Shown in pieces: positions 8,185 through 13,645 of a stretch of 23,212 nucleotides of DNA. The position numbers and the translations under genes were made by a program. The stretch is from a virus. A model generated the notes under the pieces. It did no database searches. It saw nothing but the letters and a program-made list of their open reading frames with translations, and was not told the origin of the DNA. Positions within the stretch are counted from its first letter, which is position 1. Every line of letters starts with the position of its first letter. The stretch lies in the IMG/VR virus record IMGVR_UViG_3300044695_002071, positions 1-23,212 of that record; one strand, given 5' to 3'.

Positions 8185-8452
8185 GTAATATTCCAATCAC
8201 GTCTGGCTCGCGCATCATTAGCAGTTCTTCGCCATCGACCGTAACCTTTTGCCCGGAATACTCACCGAATAGCACACGGTCGCCGACTTTGACGTTCATA
8301 GGCTCAATATGCCCTTTCGGACTTTTTTTGCCTTCTCCCGCTGCCACAATGATACCGCTAAATAATTTATTTTGGGGTAAAACAATCAGGTCAGATAATT
8401 TTTCAATGTCTTGCCTGATTAGAACACAGTTAGATAAAGGTTGTAAGCTCAT
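8177..8452 (-). CDS. Phage-encoded GroES-like co-chaperonin
   Basis: This 91-residue protein follows the Cpn10/GroES pattern: MSLQPLSNCVLIRQD as first strand, then a shortened mobile loop keeping the GroEL-binding IVL triad (residues 23-25, followed by P26), SGIIVAAGEG (32-41), KVGDRVLFGEYSG (55-67) and DGEELLMMREPDVIGIL (73-89). E. coli GroES has 97 residues. GroES caps GroEL and encloses substrate; phage versions such as T4 gp31 adapt the host chaperonin to the coat protein. Here it sits between terminase and portal in the head operon, which supports a role in folding virion proteins. It has no Shine-Dalgarno site of its own but overlaps the upstream gene (ATGA), implying coupling. Confidence 0.88.
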   Translation of the reverse strand: MSLQPLSNCVLIRQDIEKLSDLIVLPQNKLFSGIIVAAGEGKKSPKGHIEPMNVKVGDRVLFGEYSGQKVTVDGEELLMMREPDVIGILHE

Positions 8453-8592
8453 TTTTTCATTTTAGGTTTAGCTGCAGCGCGTTTGGTTGCATACGCAATT
8501 GCTACTGCTTGCTTGACGGGCTTGCCACTTTTGACCTCAGCCTTAATGTTCTGACGGAACGCTTCTTTGCTTGCGCTTTTCTTGAGTGGCAT
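8449..8592 (-). CDS. 47-residue basic small protein (MPLKK type)
   Basis: The peptide begins MPLKKSASKEAFRQNIKAE, continues with SGKPVKQAVAIAYATKRA and ends in a Lys-rich tail. Small phage proteins of this kind, with an N-terminal LKKSAS stretch, an amphipathic helix and a GKPxKQAxAIA motif, are common beside terminase and portal genes; their function is unknown. AAGGGG precedes an ATGATG pair; the second ATG (8592) gives the better spacing, though 8595 is possible. The stop overlaps the GroES start (ATGA), and the start overlaps the previous stop (TGATG). High positive charge suggests nucleic-acid contact, which is inference. Confidence 0.7.
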   Translation of the reverse strand: MPLKKSASKEAFRQNIKAEVKSGKPVKQAVAIAYATKRAAAKPKMKK

Positions 8593-8756
8593 CATTTCCC
8601 CTTTTTAGCAGGTTTGGCTGTCTTAGCCGATTCTTTAAAATCCTTCGCAGTAGGCGCGCCCTTAGCGCCAACTTTACGCATCCTCTCACCACTACCAGCC
8701 GCAATGCGAGCCTTTTTTGCGTGAATATTTGCATATAATCCAGGTTTTGTAGCCAC
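8592..8756 (-). CDS. 54-residue basic small protein (GLYANIHAK type)
   Basis: A GTG start at 8756 is preceded by AAGGAG at ideal distance. The product opens VATKPGLYANIHAKKARIA, continues with GSGERMRKVGAKGAPTA and ends in a Lys/Ala-rich tail. This LYANIHAKxxRIxxGSGExMRxxGxKGAPT pattern recurs in many phage head regions and is of unknown function. A longer reading frame extends upstream to 8939, but it would overlap the neighbouring gene almost fully, and the Shine-Dalgarno site marks GTG 8756. Its length, charge (almost one residue in four is Lys or Arg) and place with two other basic peptides suggest a related role, perhaps on packaged DNA. Confidence 0.72.
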   Translation of the reverse strand: MATKPGLYANIHAKKARIAAGSGERMRKVGAKGAPTAKDFKESAKTAKPAKKGK

Positions 8757-8766
8757 AGTTTTCTCC

Positions 8767-9054
8767 TTATTTTTTACCACAGTTCCAACTTTTGAGCGCG
8801 GCTTTCGCGCGCGGGGCGTCGCCTTTGGCGTTTTTAACGACGCCTGACATTCTGGCGCAGAAGCTGGCTTTTCGACCAGCGTCGGCTTTAGTCTTAGGAT
8901 TTGGCGCAGGCGCCTTAAGATTTGCATTATTTTTTGCATTGTATTCAGCCCTTCCTTTGGCAGTCATACCCGCACCTTTGTCGGTCGGTTTGTAGTTGGC
9001 GCCTTTGCCCGTGGTAGTACGAGCAATTGGTTTGTCTTGTTTCTTTGTTGCCAT
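8767..9054 (-). CDS. DUF6321-like basic protein
   Basis: This 95-residue basic protein has the pattern I associate with DUF6321: TDKGAGMTAKGRAEYNAKNN in the middle and a C-terminal half with RKASFCARMSGVVKNAKG and RAKAALKSWNCG. The SFCARMSG core with its Cys and the closing WNCGKK are diagnostic. Function is not known. I choose ATG 9054 (MATKKQDKP), whose A overlaps the terminase stop (TAATG) with GGATGGGG just upstream; a start 15 bases earlier inside terminase is less likely. Two Cys and many Lys/Arg would suit a small DNA- or RNA-binding protein, but that is a guess. Confidence 0.78.
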   Translation of the reverse strand: MATKKQDKPIARTTTGKGANYKPTDKGAGMTAKGRAEYNAKNNANLKAPAPNPKTKADAGRKASFCARMSGVVKNAKGDAPRAKAALKSWNCGKK

Positions 9055-10583
9055 TACGACCCCATCCATGAGTTAAGGGCAGCGCCCTGACTTGAGTACG
9101 TTGATCTGCGAATTGTACCTTTATATTCCCGATGTGCAACAGGAAACGCAAACGTCAGCGCGATAGCGTCTGCGCTGTCGGGTGATGCTAACCCCCGTGC
9201 CTTCATCTCTTTCTTGCCTTCTAGGTAAATCGCCCCTTTACTGTCGGGCTTCATCATAGGGCTAATCAGGTCGGTCTTGAGCATCTTCTCGTTTGGAACG
9301 CTAGCCGTCTTGAGCCAATCCTTCATTGTTCCCCAGATCTGCGCCCGCATATTGCCATACATCATGGGGTTCTTGCTTTTGTTCGCGAAGTTTACCCCGC
9401 GGATCTTGTACCGCTGCTCCTTGAGTCGGTCGACTACCCCAGCCCCTAGCCCGCCTTCGTCGATGGCAACCACCGCTGGCTGGTACTGCTCGATTGCTTC
9501 GATGACGTGGCCGACCACCGTCATGGTGTCGTCGCCCTTGAACCTGCGGATCTCTACAATATCCCGTCCTTGCCGCACTGCAATAACCGTACTGTCCGAG
9601 CCGAACCGCGCTGGGTCTACCCCAATCACGATGGGCGCGGAGTCGTCCTTGTGTTTGTCCCGTTTCATGGCTTCGTCTACCAAAGTTGAAGGGATGAACT
9701 GATCGTCGCCTTCTGAGGGGAACGAGCCATAGACCTCAACGTGCGCCTGGTAGGAATCAGCGCCGTATTCTTCAATAATCTGGTTGTAGACGTTCTTGTC
9801 CGTGCCTTCGACATCCCTCGCGTCCACTTGCCTAGATTGCCAAAAGTCACGTTTGCTACCCTCGATTGCTTCGTAGAAGTAGCCCGTATTGCGCCGCGGA
9901 TTGCTAAAACAGCACCAAAAACGGTTCGGTGTGTTTTCCGTAAAGAACCCCGAGGTCACCGCCCAGATGGAGTCGTCAATACCTGACGCCTCGTCAAACA
10001 CGACCATTACCCCGTCGTAGTTGTGGACTCCCGCGAACGCGTCCGGATTCTCAGCCGACCACAGCCGCCCCTCTAAGTTCCAGTAGCGGGTGCCTTTCTT
10101 GAGGTCACGCTCAACCAGCTCGGTCAGCCATTTGGCAGGCATGACGCGGGTGGCGCTGATTTCCCACCAGTGGGTGTTGATCGACATCGACGACCACTTA
10201 GTGATCTCAGCCCATGTGACACTTCTGAGCTGCGACTCGCTGTTGGCACTAACGATCACGGTAGATCCGATCCGGGTAGTCATCATCCATAACACTAACC
10301 AGCTCACTAGGGCCGACTTGCCAATACCACGGCCTGACGCAATCGCTAACCTTAGTACGTCAAAGTCAACCCTGCCGTTGTTGCGCTTGATGTGGTCTGC
10401 CAAGTCAGTTAACACCTGGCGCTGCCACTTGCGTGGCCCAGTAAAGTATTCCAAGGGCGTACCGGCTTGCCCCCACGGGAACGCAAACATCACAAACGCT
10501 AGGGGGTTGTCTTTGATGCTTGGCGTCCAAAGCCGCGCCATGAGTTCTTGTTCATCTTGCGCAGAATAGCGGGTAGTTTGCAT
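9054..10583 (-). CDS. Terminase large subunit
   Basis: The packaging motor ATPase and headful/cut nuclease, 509 residues. Visible motifs: an adenine-binding-like Gln in the RKWQRQVL segment (51-58), Walker A SGRGIGKS (83-90), Walker B VMVVFDEAS with D197-E198, and coupling motif around SANSES (112-117). The RNase H-like nuclease half has D323 in VIGVDPARFGSDST, D375-E376 in AIDEGGLGAGVVDRL and the C-terminal acidic pair near SPDSADAIALTFAF. All expected catalytic positions appear intact. The start overlaps the terS stop by one base (TAATG). Together with terS it would recognise phage DNA concatemers, dock on the portal and fill the head. Confidence 0.93.
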   Translation of the reverse strand: MQTTRYSAQDEQELMARLWTPSIKDNPLAFVMFAFPWGQAGTPLEYFTGPRKWQRQVLTDLADHIKRNNGRVDFDVLRLAIASGRGIGKSALVSWLVLWMMTTRIGSTVIVSANSESQLRSVTWAEITKWSSMSINTHWWEISATRVMPAKWLTELVERDLKKGTRYWNLEGRLWSAENPDAFAGVHNYDGVMVVFDEASGIDDSIWAVTSGFFTENTPNRFWCCFSNPRRNTGYFYEAIEGSKRDFWQSRQVDARDVEGTDKNVYNQIIEEYGADSYQAHVEVYGSFPSEGDDQFIPSTLVDEAMKRDKHKDDSAPIVIGVDPARFGSDSTVIAVRQGRDIVEIRRFKGDDTMTVVGHVIEAIEQYQPAVVAIDEGGLGAGVVDRLKEQRYKIRGVNFANKSKNPMMYGNMRAQIWGTMKDWLKTASVPNEKMLKTDLISPMMKPDSKGAIYLEGKKEMKARGLASPDSADAIALTFAFPVAHREYKGTIRRSTYSSQGAALNSWMGS

Positions 10584-11035
10584 TAGGCTGCTTTTAGCTT
10601 TTGTTTGGTGGGTAGCTCTTTGAAGTCTACAGTTTGGGCGGGTTGGCTTTCCAGAGCGTTGATAACTCTTGATTGCGCTGATTCAAGCGCTGCCGTGATA
10701 GATATTCGTTGTTCAACGTCGATTGAAAGTTGCTGTTTGGCAACCCATCCGTGCTGGTGCTGGAGGACTGCGAGGGCGGCTTTGGCGTCACCTTCTTTTG
10801 CAGCAAGGTGCAAGACTTCAGACATTTCACGCTCTCCATCTGCTCTCCCTTTGAGTTCGGCGTATTCGGCGATTGGGTCAAACAAGATTAATTGACGGTA
10901 TTCGGTCGGGGTCATTCCGGCGGCTAGCGCCAACGAGTCGCCCTTAAGCCCGAGCTTGGCGGCTTTCATGATGGCTTCTAGCCTGCTTTCGGTGGCTTCG
11001 AGCTTGCGAGGTTCGTAGTGGAAGCTAGTGAACAT
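10583..11035 (-). CDS. Probable terminase small subunit
   Basis: This 150-residue helical protein has a helix-turn-helix-like N-terminal segment (IMKAAKLGLKGDSLALAAGMTPTEYRQL, residues about 22-50, in two parts joined by a turn at Gly), followed by helices around GDAKAALAVLQHQHGW and a Lys-rich end. Small terminases have this arrangement and bind the packaging site before handing DNA to the large subunit. Sequence identity in the family is low, and the call relies on the direct TAATG overlap with terL. The start ATG at 11035 lacks a clear Shine-Dalgarno site and lies 5 bases from a GTGAT/ATCAC palindrome. An internal ATG (IMKAAK) cannot be excluded as the true start. Confidence 0.72.
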   Translation of the reverse strand: MFTSFHYEPRKLEATESRLEAIMKAAKLGLKGDSLALAAGMTPTEYRQLILFDPIAEYAELKGRADGEREMSEVLHLAAKEGDAKAALAVLQHQHGWVAKQQLSIDVEQRISITAALESAQSRVINALESQPAQTVDFKELPTKQKLKAA

Positions 11036-11039
11036 ACGC

Positions 11040-11052
11040 GTGATGTTATCAC
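11040..11052. promoter_or_regulatory. GTGAT-GTT-ATCAC palindrome before terS
   Basis: A perfect 5-bp dyad with a 3-base spacer lies 5 to 17 bases upstream of the terS ATG, where a ribosome binding site would be expected. It could be an operator, or in RNA a very small hairpin. No partner protein is identified. Confidence 0.35.
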
Positions 11053-11081
11053 TTTTTAAATAAAAAATAAATTTTAAAAAT
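11053..11081. other. A+T-only tract
   Basis: Twenty-nine consecutive A/T bases between the terS palindrome and a G8 run. This is the most easily melted stretch near the 9-mer array and a candidate DNA-unwinding element, or part of a terS promoter. No convincing -35/-10 pair is visible. Confidence 0.5.
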
Positions 11082-11176
11082 GGGGGGGGTGGGCTTTTTG
11101 TGAAAAGAAAAAAAATTGTTCGTGGAACCTACACCGCCACACATCCCTAGCCCCCGGCCCTACCCCCCCCTATTTT
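11076..11176. repeat. Imperfect inverted repeat with G8 and C8 runs
   Basis: The left arm (11076-11094, A5-T-G8-T-GGGC) is complementary to the right arm (11157-11176, GCCC-TA-C8-TA-T5) apart from two single-base bulges. The arms are about 62 bases apart. The structure could extrude as a cruciform or fold in single-stranded DNA or RNA. Homopolymer runs this long are also prone to sequencing error, so the exact run lengths need care. Confidence 0.6.
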
Positions 11177-11198
11177 TAGCTGCTAGCTTTAGGGCTAA

Positions 11199-11303
11199 TA
11201 GCTCACGCTATGAGCTAGTGGCCGAGTAGTAGCTCATTTTGTGAGCTTGTGCCAGGCGGATAATGCTGCATAGGGTTTACCCTAGTAGCTCATAAAATGA
11301 GCT
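11199..11303. promoter_or_regulatory. Three AGCTCA-N5-TGAGCT dyads
   Basis: Perfect dyads with the same half-site and a 5-base spacer occur at 11199-11217 (7-bp arms with flanking T/A), 11231-11247 and 11287-11303. The spacers differ (CGCTA, TTTTG, TAAAA) while the half-sites are identical, the signature of repeated binding sites for a dimeric regulator or replication protein. Confidence 0.65.
11271..11284. repeat. TAGGG-TTTA-CCCTA dyad
   Basis: A perfect 5-bp inverted repeat with a 4-base loop sits just before the third AGCTCA dyad. It may be part of the same control region. No U-run follows, so it is not a terminator. Confidence 0.45.
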
Positions 11304-11316
11304 TCTCCCAGGGAGA
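11304..11316. repeat. TCTCCC-A-GGGAGA palindrome
   Basis: A perfect 13-base odd palindrome lies between the third AGCTCA dyad and the first TGTGGACAA copy. Possible protein-binding site in the control region. Confidence 0.45.
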
Positions 11317-11318
11317 GC

Positions 11319-11694
11319 GTGGACAATGTGGACAATGTGGACAATGTGTTTTTAGTTGATAGCCAACAGGCTTGGGCGCGGTACTTGTGGACAATGTGGA
11401 CAATTAGTTTTTAGGTTGTCCACATGACCCACAAACCCCAAAACCTTTTGGCAAATTGCACGGGGCGCGGGCGCGATTTGTGGACAATGTGGACAATGTG
11501 GACACCCCCTTTTAAGTCGCTGACTTGTAACCATGCGCCCAACTGACATATAAATATGTGATATTCATTGAATAGCCTTAAAACAATTGTCCACATTGTC
11601 CACAAACCAACCAAAAGGCTGATTTTATAAGGCTCTCACGCCCCGATTTGTGGACAATTCAGCCCTTTCCAACATTGTCCACACGCTATCCACA
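11319..11694. repeat. Array of GTGGACAAT / ATTGTCCAC 9-mers (DnaA-box-like)
   Basis: The 9-mer GTGGACAAT occurs in direct orientation at 11319, 11328, 11337 (three in tandem), 11387, 11396, 11480, 11489 (with a partial copy at 11498) and 11650, and inverted as ATTGTCCAC at 11586, 11595 and 11674, plus TTGTCCACA at 11416. CTATCCACA at 11686 is one base from the canonical TTATCCACA box. TTGTCCACA differs from the E. coli DnaA consensus at one position and equals the box preferred by some other bacterial DnaA proteins. A 17-base direct repeat, TCCACATGACCCACAAA, is at 11419-11435 and 11689-11705. Candidate initiator-binding sites. Confidence 0.75.
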
Positions 11695-11746
11695 TGACCC
11701 ACAAAACGACCCACAAAACTATTTGTATCTTTTTTGCAAATAACGC

Positions 11747-11776
11747 TTGACATCCTGTAAAGAAATGTTTTACAGT
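11747..11776 (+). promoter_or_regulatory. Sigma70-like promoter for the small-gene operon
   Basis: TTGACA at 11747-11752 is a perfect -35 box, with TACAGT at 11771-11776 as -10 after an 18-base spacer. It faces the ten-gene plus-strand operon starting at 11832. A strong -35 and host-like architecture suggest early transcription by host RNA polymerase. Confidence 0.65.
11755..11775. promoter_or_regulatory. Operator-like palindrome inside the promoter
   Basis: CTGTAAA at 11755 and TTTACAG at 11769 are perfect 7-bp arms with a 7-base spacer, filling the gap between the -35 and -10 boxes. A bound repressor would block RNA polymerase. The spacing does not match a LexA box. Confidence 0.55.
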
Positions 11777-11831
11777 CTATTTATGGGAGGCAATTTGTCC
11801 CATTTTGTAACCTAATCTAAAGGAAATAACC

Positions 11832-12158
11832 ATGAAACAGACACTAAACAAAGACCAATTTCGCTTTGCTTTCAATGAAATTCGCCCTAATAATTTCAGT
11901 TATGAGGCGCTTGGGATGTTGTTTGATTACCTCGAAGAAATCGATGAAAGCATGGAATTTGACCCTATCGCCATTTGTTGCGACTTTACAGAGGGCAATT
12001 TTCAAGAAGTCGCTAATGAGTTAGATGATGAAATTGACCTAGAAACCGTTGGTTTAAATGAGGAAGAAACGGCGCAAAAAGTCGCGGATTACCTCAGCGA
12101 AAAAACAACCGTTTTGGGTATCACATCCGATAATTTTATTGTTTACGCTAATTTCTAA
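11832..12158 (+). CDS. Acidic 108-residue phage protein, unknown function
   Basis: First gene of the plus-strand small-gene operon, preceded by AAAGGAAA at good distance from ATG 11832. The product is strongly acidic: NFSYEALGMLFDYLEEIDES, then EFDPIAICCDFTEGNFQEVA, an acidic middle and an end reading DNFIVYANF. The YEALxxLFDYLEE...FDxIAICCxF pattern recurs in small early-type phage proteins; I do not know an assigned function. High negative charge over a short compact fold is seen in DNA-mimic anti-restriction proteins, which is one possibility among many. It lies downstream of the promoter with an embedded palindrome and is likely early. Confidence 0.75.
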   Translation: MKQTLNKDQFRFAFNEIRPNNFSYEALGMLFDYLEEIDESMEFDPIAICCDFTEGNFQEVANELDDEIDLETVGLNEEETAQKVADYLSEKTTVLGITSDNFIVYANF

Positions 12159-12172
12159 GGGGCTACACATGA
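12156..12172 (+). repeat. Duplicated translation-start leader, copy 1
   Basis: TAAGGGGCTACACATGA, containing stop, Shine-Dalgarno site and start codon, occurs identically at 12448-12464. Both copies join one gene's end to the next gene's start, suggesting duplication of a gene-start cassette. Confidence 0.8.
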
Positions 12173-12447
12173 GAAAAATTGAACAACAAATGAAAAACGC
12201 TATTCATCGCCATGCTAGATGGGCGCTCGACAATACGGTCGTTTCACCGTTGGATGAGCTGACGGTTGCGGTCTATTTACATGGTCATGAAATCGCCCTA
12301 ATCAATCAGCGATCGGGCTTAATCATGGTCAATGAAAACACCCTCAAAGCGTATCCAACCAACACAACCAAAAGCCGTTTGCGCGCTTTGGGTGTTGACG
12401 TTGCGACGCGTAAGGGTGTGACTTATCTCTATGGCAAACCTGTCTAA
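12169..12447 (+). CDS. 92-residue protein, unknown function
   Basis: I choose ATG 12169 because AAGGGG precedes it and the upstream in-frame extension overlaps the previous gene. The N-terminus is basic and helical (MRKIEQQMKNAIHRHARWAL). The middle alternates strands (TVAVYLHGHEIALINQRS), and the end SRLRALGVDVATRKGVTYLYG looks like a compact alpha/beta fold. The opposite charge to its acidic upstream neighbour could mean they interact. No known family is recognised. Confidence 0.75.
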   Translation: MRKIEQQMKNAIHRHARWALDNTVVSPLDELTVAVYLHGHEIALINQRSGLIMVNENTLKAYPTNTTKSRLRALGVDVATRKGVTYLYGKPV

Positions 12448-12464
12448 TAAGGGGCTACACATGA
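12448..12464 (+). repeat. Duplicated translation-start leader, copy 2
   Basis: Exact second copy of TAAGGGGCTACACATGA found at 12156-12172. A third start at 12556 keeps only the TAAGGGG part. Confidence 0.8.
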
Positions 12465-12544
12465 AACAACCAACACCGCGGGACATCTTTGGCGCTTGCA
12501 TCTTTGGCGCGATCTTGGGCGCATTTATCGCCTTCAACTTTTAA
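12461..12544 (+). CDS. 27-residue single-pass membrane peptide
   Basis: ATG 12461 follows the duplicated TAAGGGG leader. The peptide starts MKQPTPRDIFGA and continues as one hydrophobic helix rich in Ile, Phe, Gly and Ala, with a GxxxG-like GACIFGAILGA core that favours helix packing. It could insert in the inner membrane. Short phage membrane peptides often inhibit or modify host functions, but none can be named here. The strong start signal and tight spacing to its neighbours support it as real. Confidence 0.6.
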   Translation: MKQPTPRDIFGACIFGAILGAFIAFNF

Positions 12545-12555
12545 GGGGTATAAAA

Positions 12556-12756
12556 ATGGAATTTAACTTAGTGATTGAAATAGATGAAAACCAAATAGCC
12601 GAATGGCTTGCGGACAATCCAACCAAAACTTTAGCCGATTTTAAGGGCGAAGCGGGCAACGTTTGCTATTTAGGGCTTGATTGCATTGACGCAATTATGA
12701 GCCGTTTGATGGGCTTAGGTGTTGGCAATTCTTACGTTAAAAAAGAGGTGAAATAA
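12556..12756 (+). CDS. 66-residue protein, unknown function
   Basis: The start at ATG 12556 is set by TAAGGGG 5-8 bases upstream; a longer frame from 12496 overlaps the membrane-peptide gene and lacks a start signal. The protein opens with an acidic strand-helix segment (MEFNLVIEIDENQIAEWLAD), then has a Gly/Cys-containing middle (NVCYLGLDCIDAIMSRL) and a basic end. Its stop overlaps the next ATG (TAATG), implying coupled translation. I do not recognise a family. Confidence 0.7.
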   Translation: MEFNLVIEIDENQIAEWLADNPTKTLADFKGEAGNVCYLGLDCIDAIMSRLMGLGVGNSYVKKEVK

Positions 12757-12992
12757 TGGCTACTTACGCAATATTTTTAGACGATTGTGAAATCCACTTA
12801 TCCCTAAGCCTTGGAACGCTTGAGAGCGTCCAAACGGCTCGGGAACTCATCAAACACCAAATGGAGGAAAGCCCCAACTTAGGCGCGGGCTATGTTGAGT
12901 CTTATCCATTTTTCAAAGGTGAATGGGAAATAGTAGGGGGCAAATTGCCCGTAGGCTTTGACCAATCAACCATACTAGAGGTGACCGAATGA
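12756..12992 (+). CDS. 78-residue acidic protein, unknown function
   Basis: ATG 12756 overlaps the previous stop, with GAGG shortly upstream. The sequence starts with a strand (MATYAIFLDDCEIHLSLSL), has a helix (TARELIKHQMEES) and a Gly-rich strand region (GEWEIVGGKLPVGF). It is a small alpha/beta protein with net negative charge. Its end overlaps the next gene by four bases (ATGA). No family recognised. Confidence 0.68.
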   Translation: MATYAIFLDDCEIHLSLSLGTLESVQTARELIKHQMEESPNLGAGYVESYPFFKGEWEIVGGKLPVGFDQSTILEVTE

Positions 12993-13207
12993 AAATCTAC
13001 CGCGCATATTATGACAGTCGCAACTTTACCTTTGAGGCTTATTCCAAGTCAGAAAAGACCGCCCGCGCCAAGTGTTTAGAGGCTTTGCACCTGCATACAA
13101 AAGACTATGATTTAGACCCCGATTGGTTTATGTTTGGCGAGTCCGATGGCATCGAGTGCGACACATACGAATTAGACACCCCATACCGAGATCGGAGCAA
13201 ACTATGA
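12989..13207 (+). CDS. 72-residue phage protein with RNFTFEA motif
   Basis: GAGGTG lies 6 bases before ATG 12989. The protein begins MKIYRAYYDSRNFTFEAYSK, followed by a helix and a strongly acidic region ending YELDTPYRDRSKL. Small early phage proteins with the YRxYxDxRNFTFEA opening and a closing YRDR motif are fairly widespread to my recollection, without a known function. It shares ATGA overlaps with the genes on both sides, so the cassette is one translationally coupled unit. Confidence 0.72.
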   Translation: MKIYRAYYDSRNFTFEAYSKSEKTARAKCLEALHLHTKDYDLDPDWFMFGESDGIECDTYELDTPYRDRSKL

Positions 13208-13365
13208 CTTTCCGCGATTATTTGATCGATCAATACCTGGATTTCAAAAATAATTACCTCAGCCCCGCGCTATTTGCGGAGCATAGAGGCATGACAGAGC
13301 GCCAAGCGCAGATTTTAATTGACTTAGGGCGCGACCTATTCAACTCAAACCATCCCGAGGCATAA
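13204..13365 (+). CDS. 53-residue HTH-like small protein
   Basis: The start at ATG 13204 overlaps the previous stop (ATGA) with GGAG upstream; a longer in-frame start at 13123 would lie within the neighbour. The sequence is helical: MTFRDYLIDQYLDFKNNYLS, a short loop, ALFAEHRGMTERQAQILIDL and a polar tail. The AEHRGMTERQAQ segment resembles a helix-turn-helix turn. It could be a small DNA-binding regulator, although many similar early phage proteins have no known target. Confidence 0.68.
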   Translation: MTFRDYLIDQYLDFKNNYLSPALFAEHRGMTERQAQILIDLGRDLFNSNHPEA

Positions 13366-13367
13366 CC

Positions 13368-13523
13368 ATGAATACCAATCCCGTAGATGATTTATTTTTT
13401 TCTGTTAATGACATCTATACCCAATATGACGAAGGCGAAATTAATTACATCGAGGCAGTCGAAATTTTAGGGCGCGTTTGCCGTCACTTTTTAAAGGAAG
13501 GGGGCGAACCATGTGGGCAGTAA
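13368..13523 (+). CDS. 51-residue acidic protein, unknown function
   Basis: ATG 13368 lies two bases after the previous stop with GAGG upstream. The product (MNTNPVDDLFFSVNDIYTQY then DEGEINYIEAVEILGRVCRH) is short, acidic and helical. The DEGEINYIEAVEIL stretch looks like a helical hairpin. The 3' end overlaps the next gene by 13 bases in another frame. No family recognised. Confidence 0.62.
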   Translation: MNTNPVDDLFFSVNDIYTQYDEGEINYIEAVEILGRVCRHFLKEGGEPCGQ

Positions 13524-13645
13524 CTTATCAAACGTACCTTGGCGGGATCGAATCCCTCGCCTGTCGCAGATTCACAACCAAAGCGGGGGCAACTACGTTT
13601 GCGCGTAAAGTCGGTGGAACCGTTGAAAAGAGGATATTTAAATGA
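13511..13645 (+). CDS. 44-residue basic protein, unknown function
   Basis: ATG 13511 is preceded by AAGGAAGGGGGCG, a strong start region. The product (MWAVTYQTYLGG, then CRRFTTKAGATTFARKVGG, ending in VEKRIFK) is basic and looks like strand-turn-helix-strand. Its stop overlaps the next ATG (ATGA). Too short to place in a family. Confidence 0.6.
   Translation: MWAVTYQTYLGGIESLACRRFTTKAGATTFARKVGGTVEKRIFK

Larger units (their letters stand above)
11036..11831. other. 0.8-kb gene-free repeat region, candidate replication origin/control region
   Basis: No credible gene lies here. From left to right it holds a palindrome next to terS, an A+T-only tract, a G/C-run inverted repeat, three spaced AGCTCA/TGAGCT dyads, two more dyads, a dense array of TTGTCCACA-type 9-mers in both orientations, and a promoter. 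Transcription diverges from it. Clusters of DnaA-box-like 9-mers with a nearby A+T-rich tract are typical of origins; the replication-origin role is inference. Confidence 0.6.

Noticed and set aside
8757-8939. Longer form of the 54-residue basic protein
   Set aside because: The extension would overlap most of the DUF6321-like gene in another frame and ignores the ideal AAGGAG before GTG 8756.
11352-11614. Minus-strand reading frames with Cys-Pro-His repeats over the 9-mer array
   Set aside because: The CPHCPH peptide is just the translation of tandem GTGGACAAT repeats; there is no Shine-Dalgarno site and the frames overlap each other.
11319-11705. CRISPR array
   Set aside because: Repeats are 9 bases, in both orientations, with irregular spacing and no unique spacers of constant length; no cas gene is present (the Cas4-like protein is a DUF2800 phage nuclease).
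11755-11775. LexA (SOS) box in the early promoter
   Set aside because: The CTGT and ACAG ends are 13 bases apart rather than 8, so it does not fit the common LexA site.
11783-11815. Ten-codon leader peptide between promoter and first small gene
   Set aside because: No ribosome binding site precedes the ATG and there is no codon pattern or attenuator hairpin of the usual kind.
13541-13562. tRNA T-arm-like GGGATCGAATCCC
   Set aside because: It lies in a coding frame with good coupling signals, and no acceptor stem, D-arm or anticodon arm fits around it.
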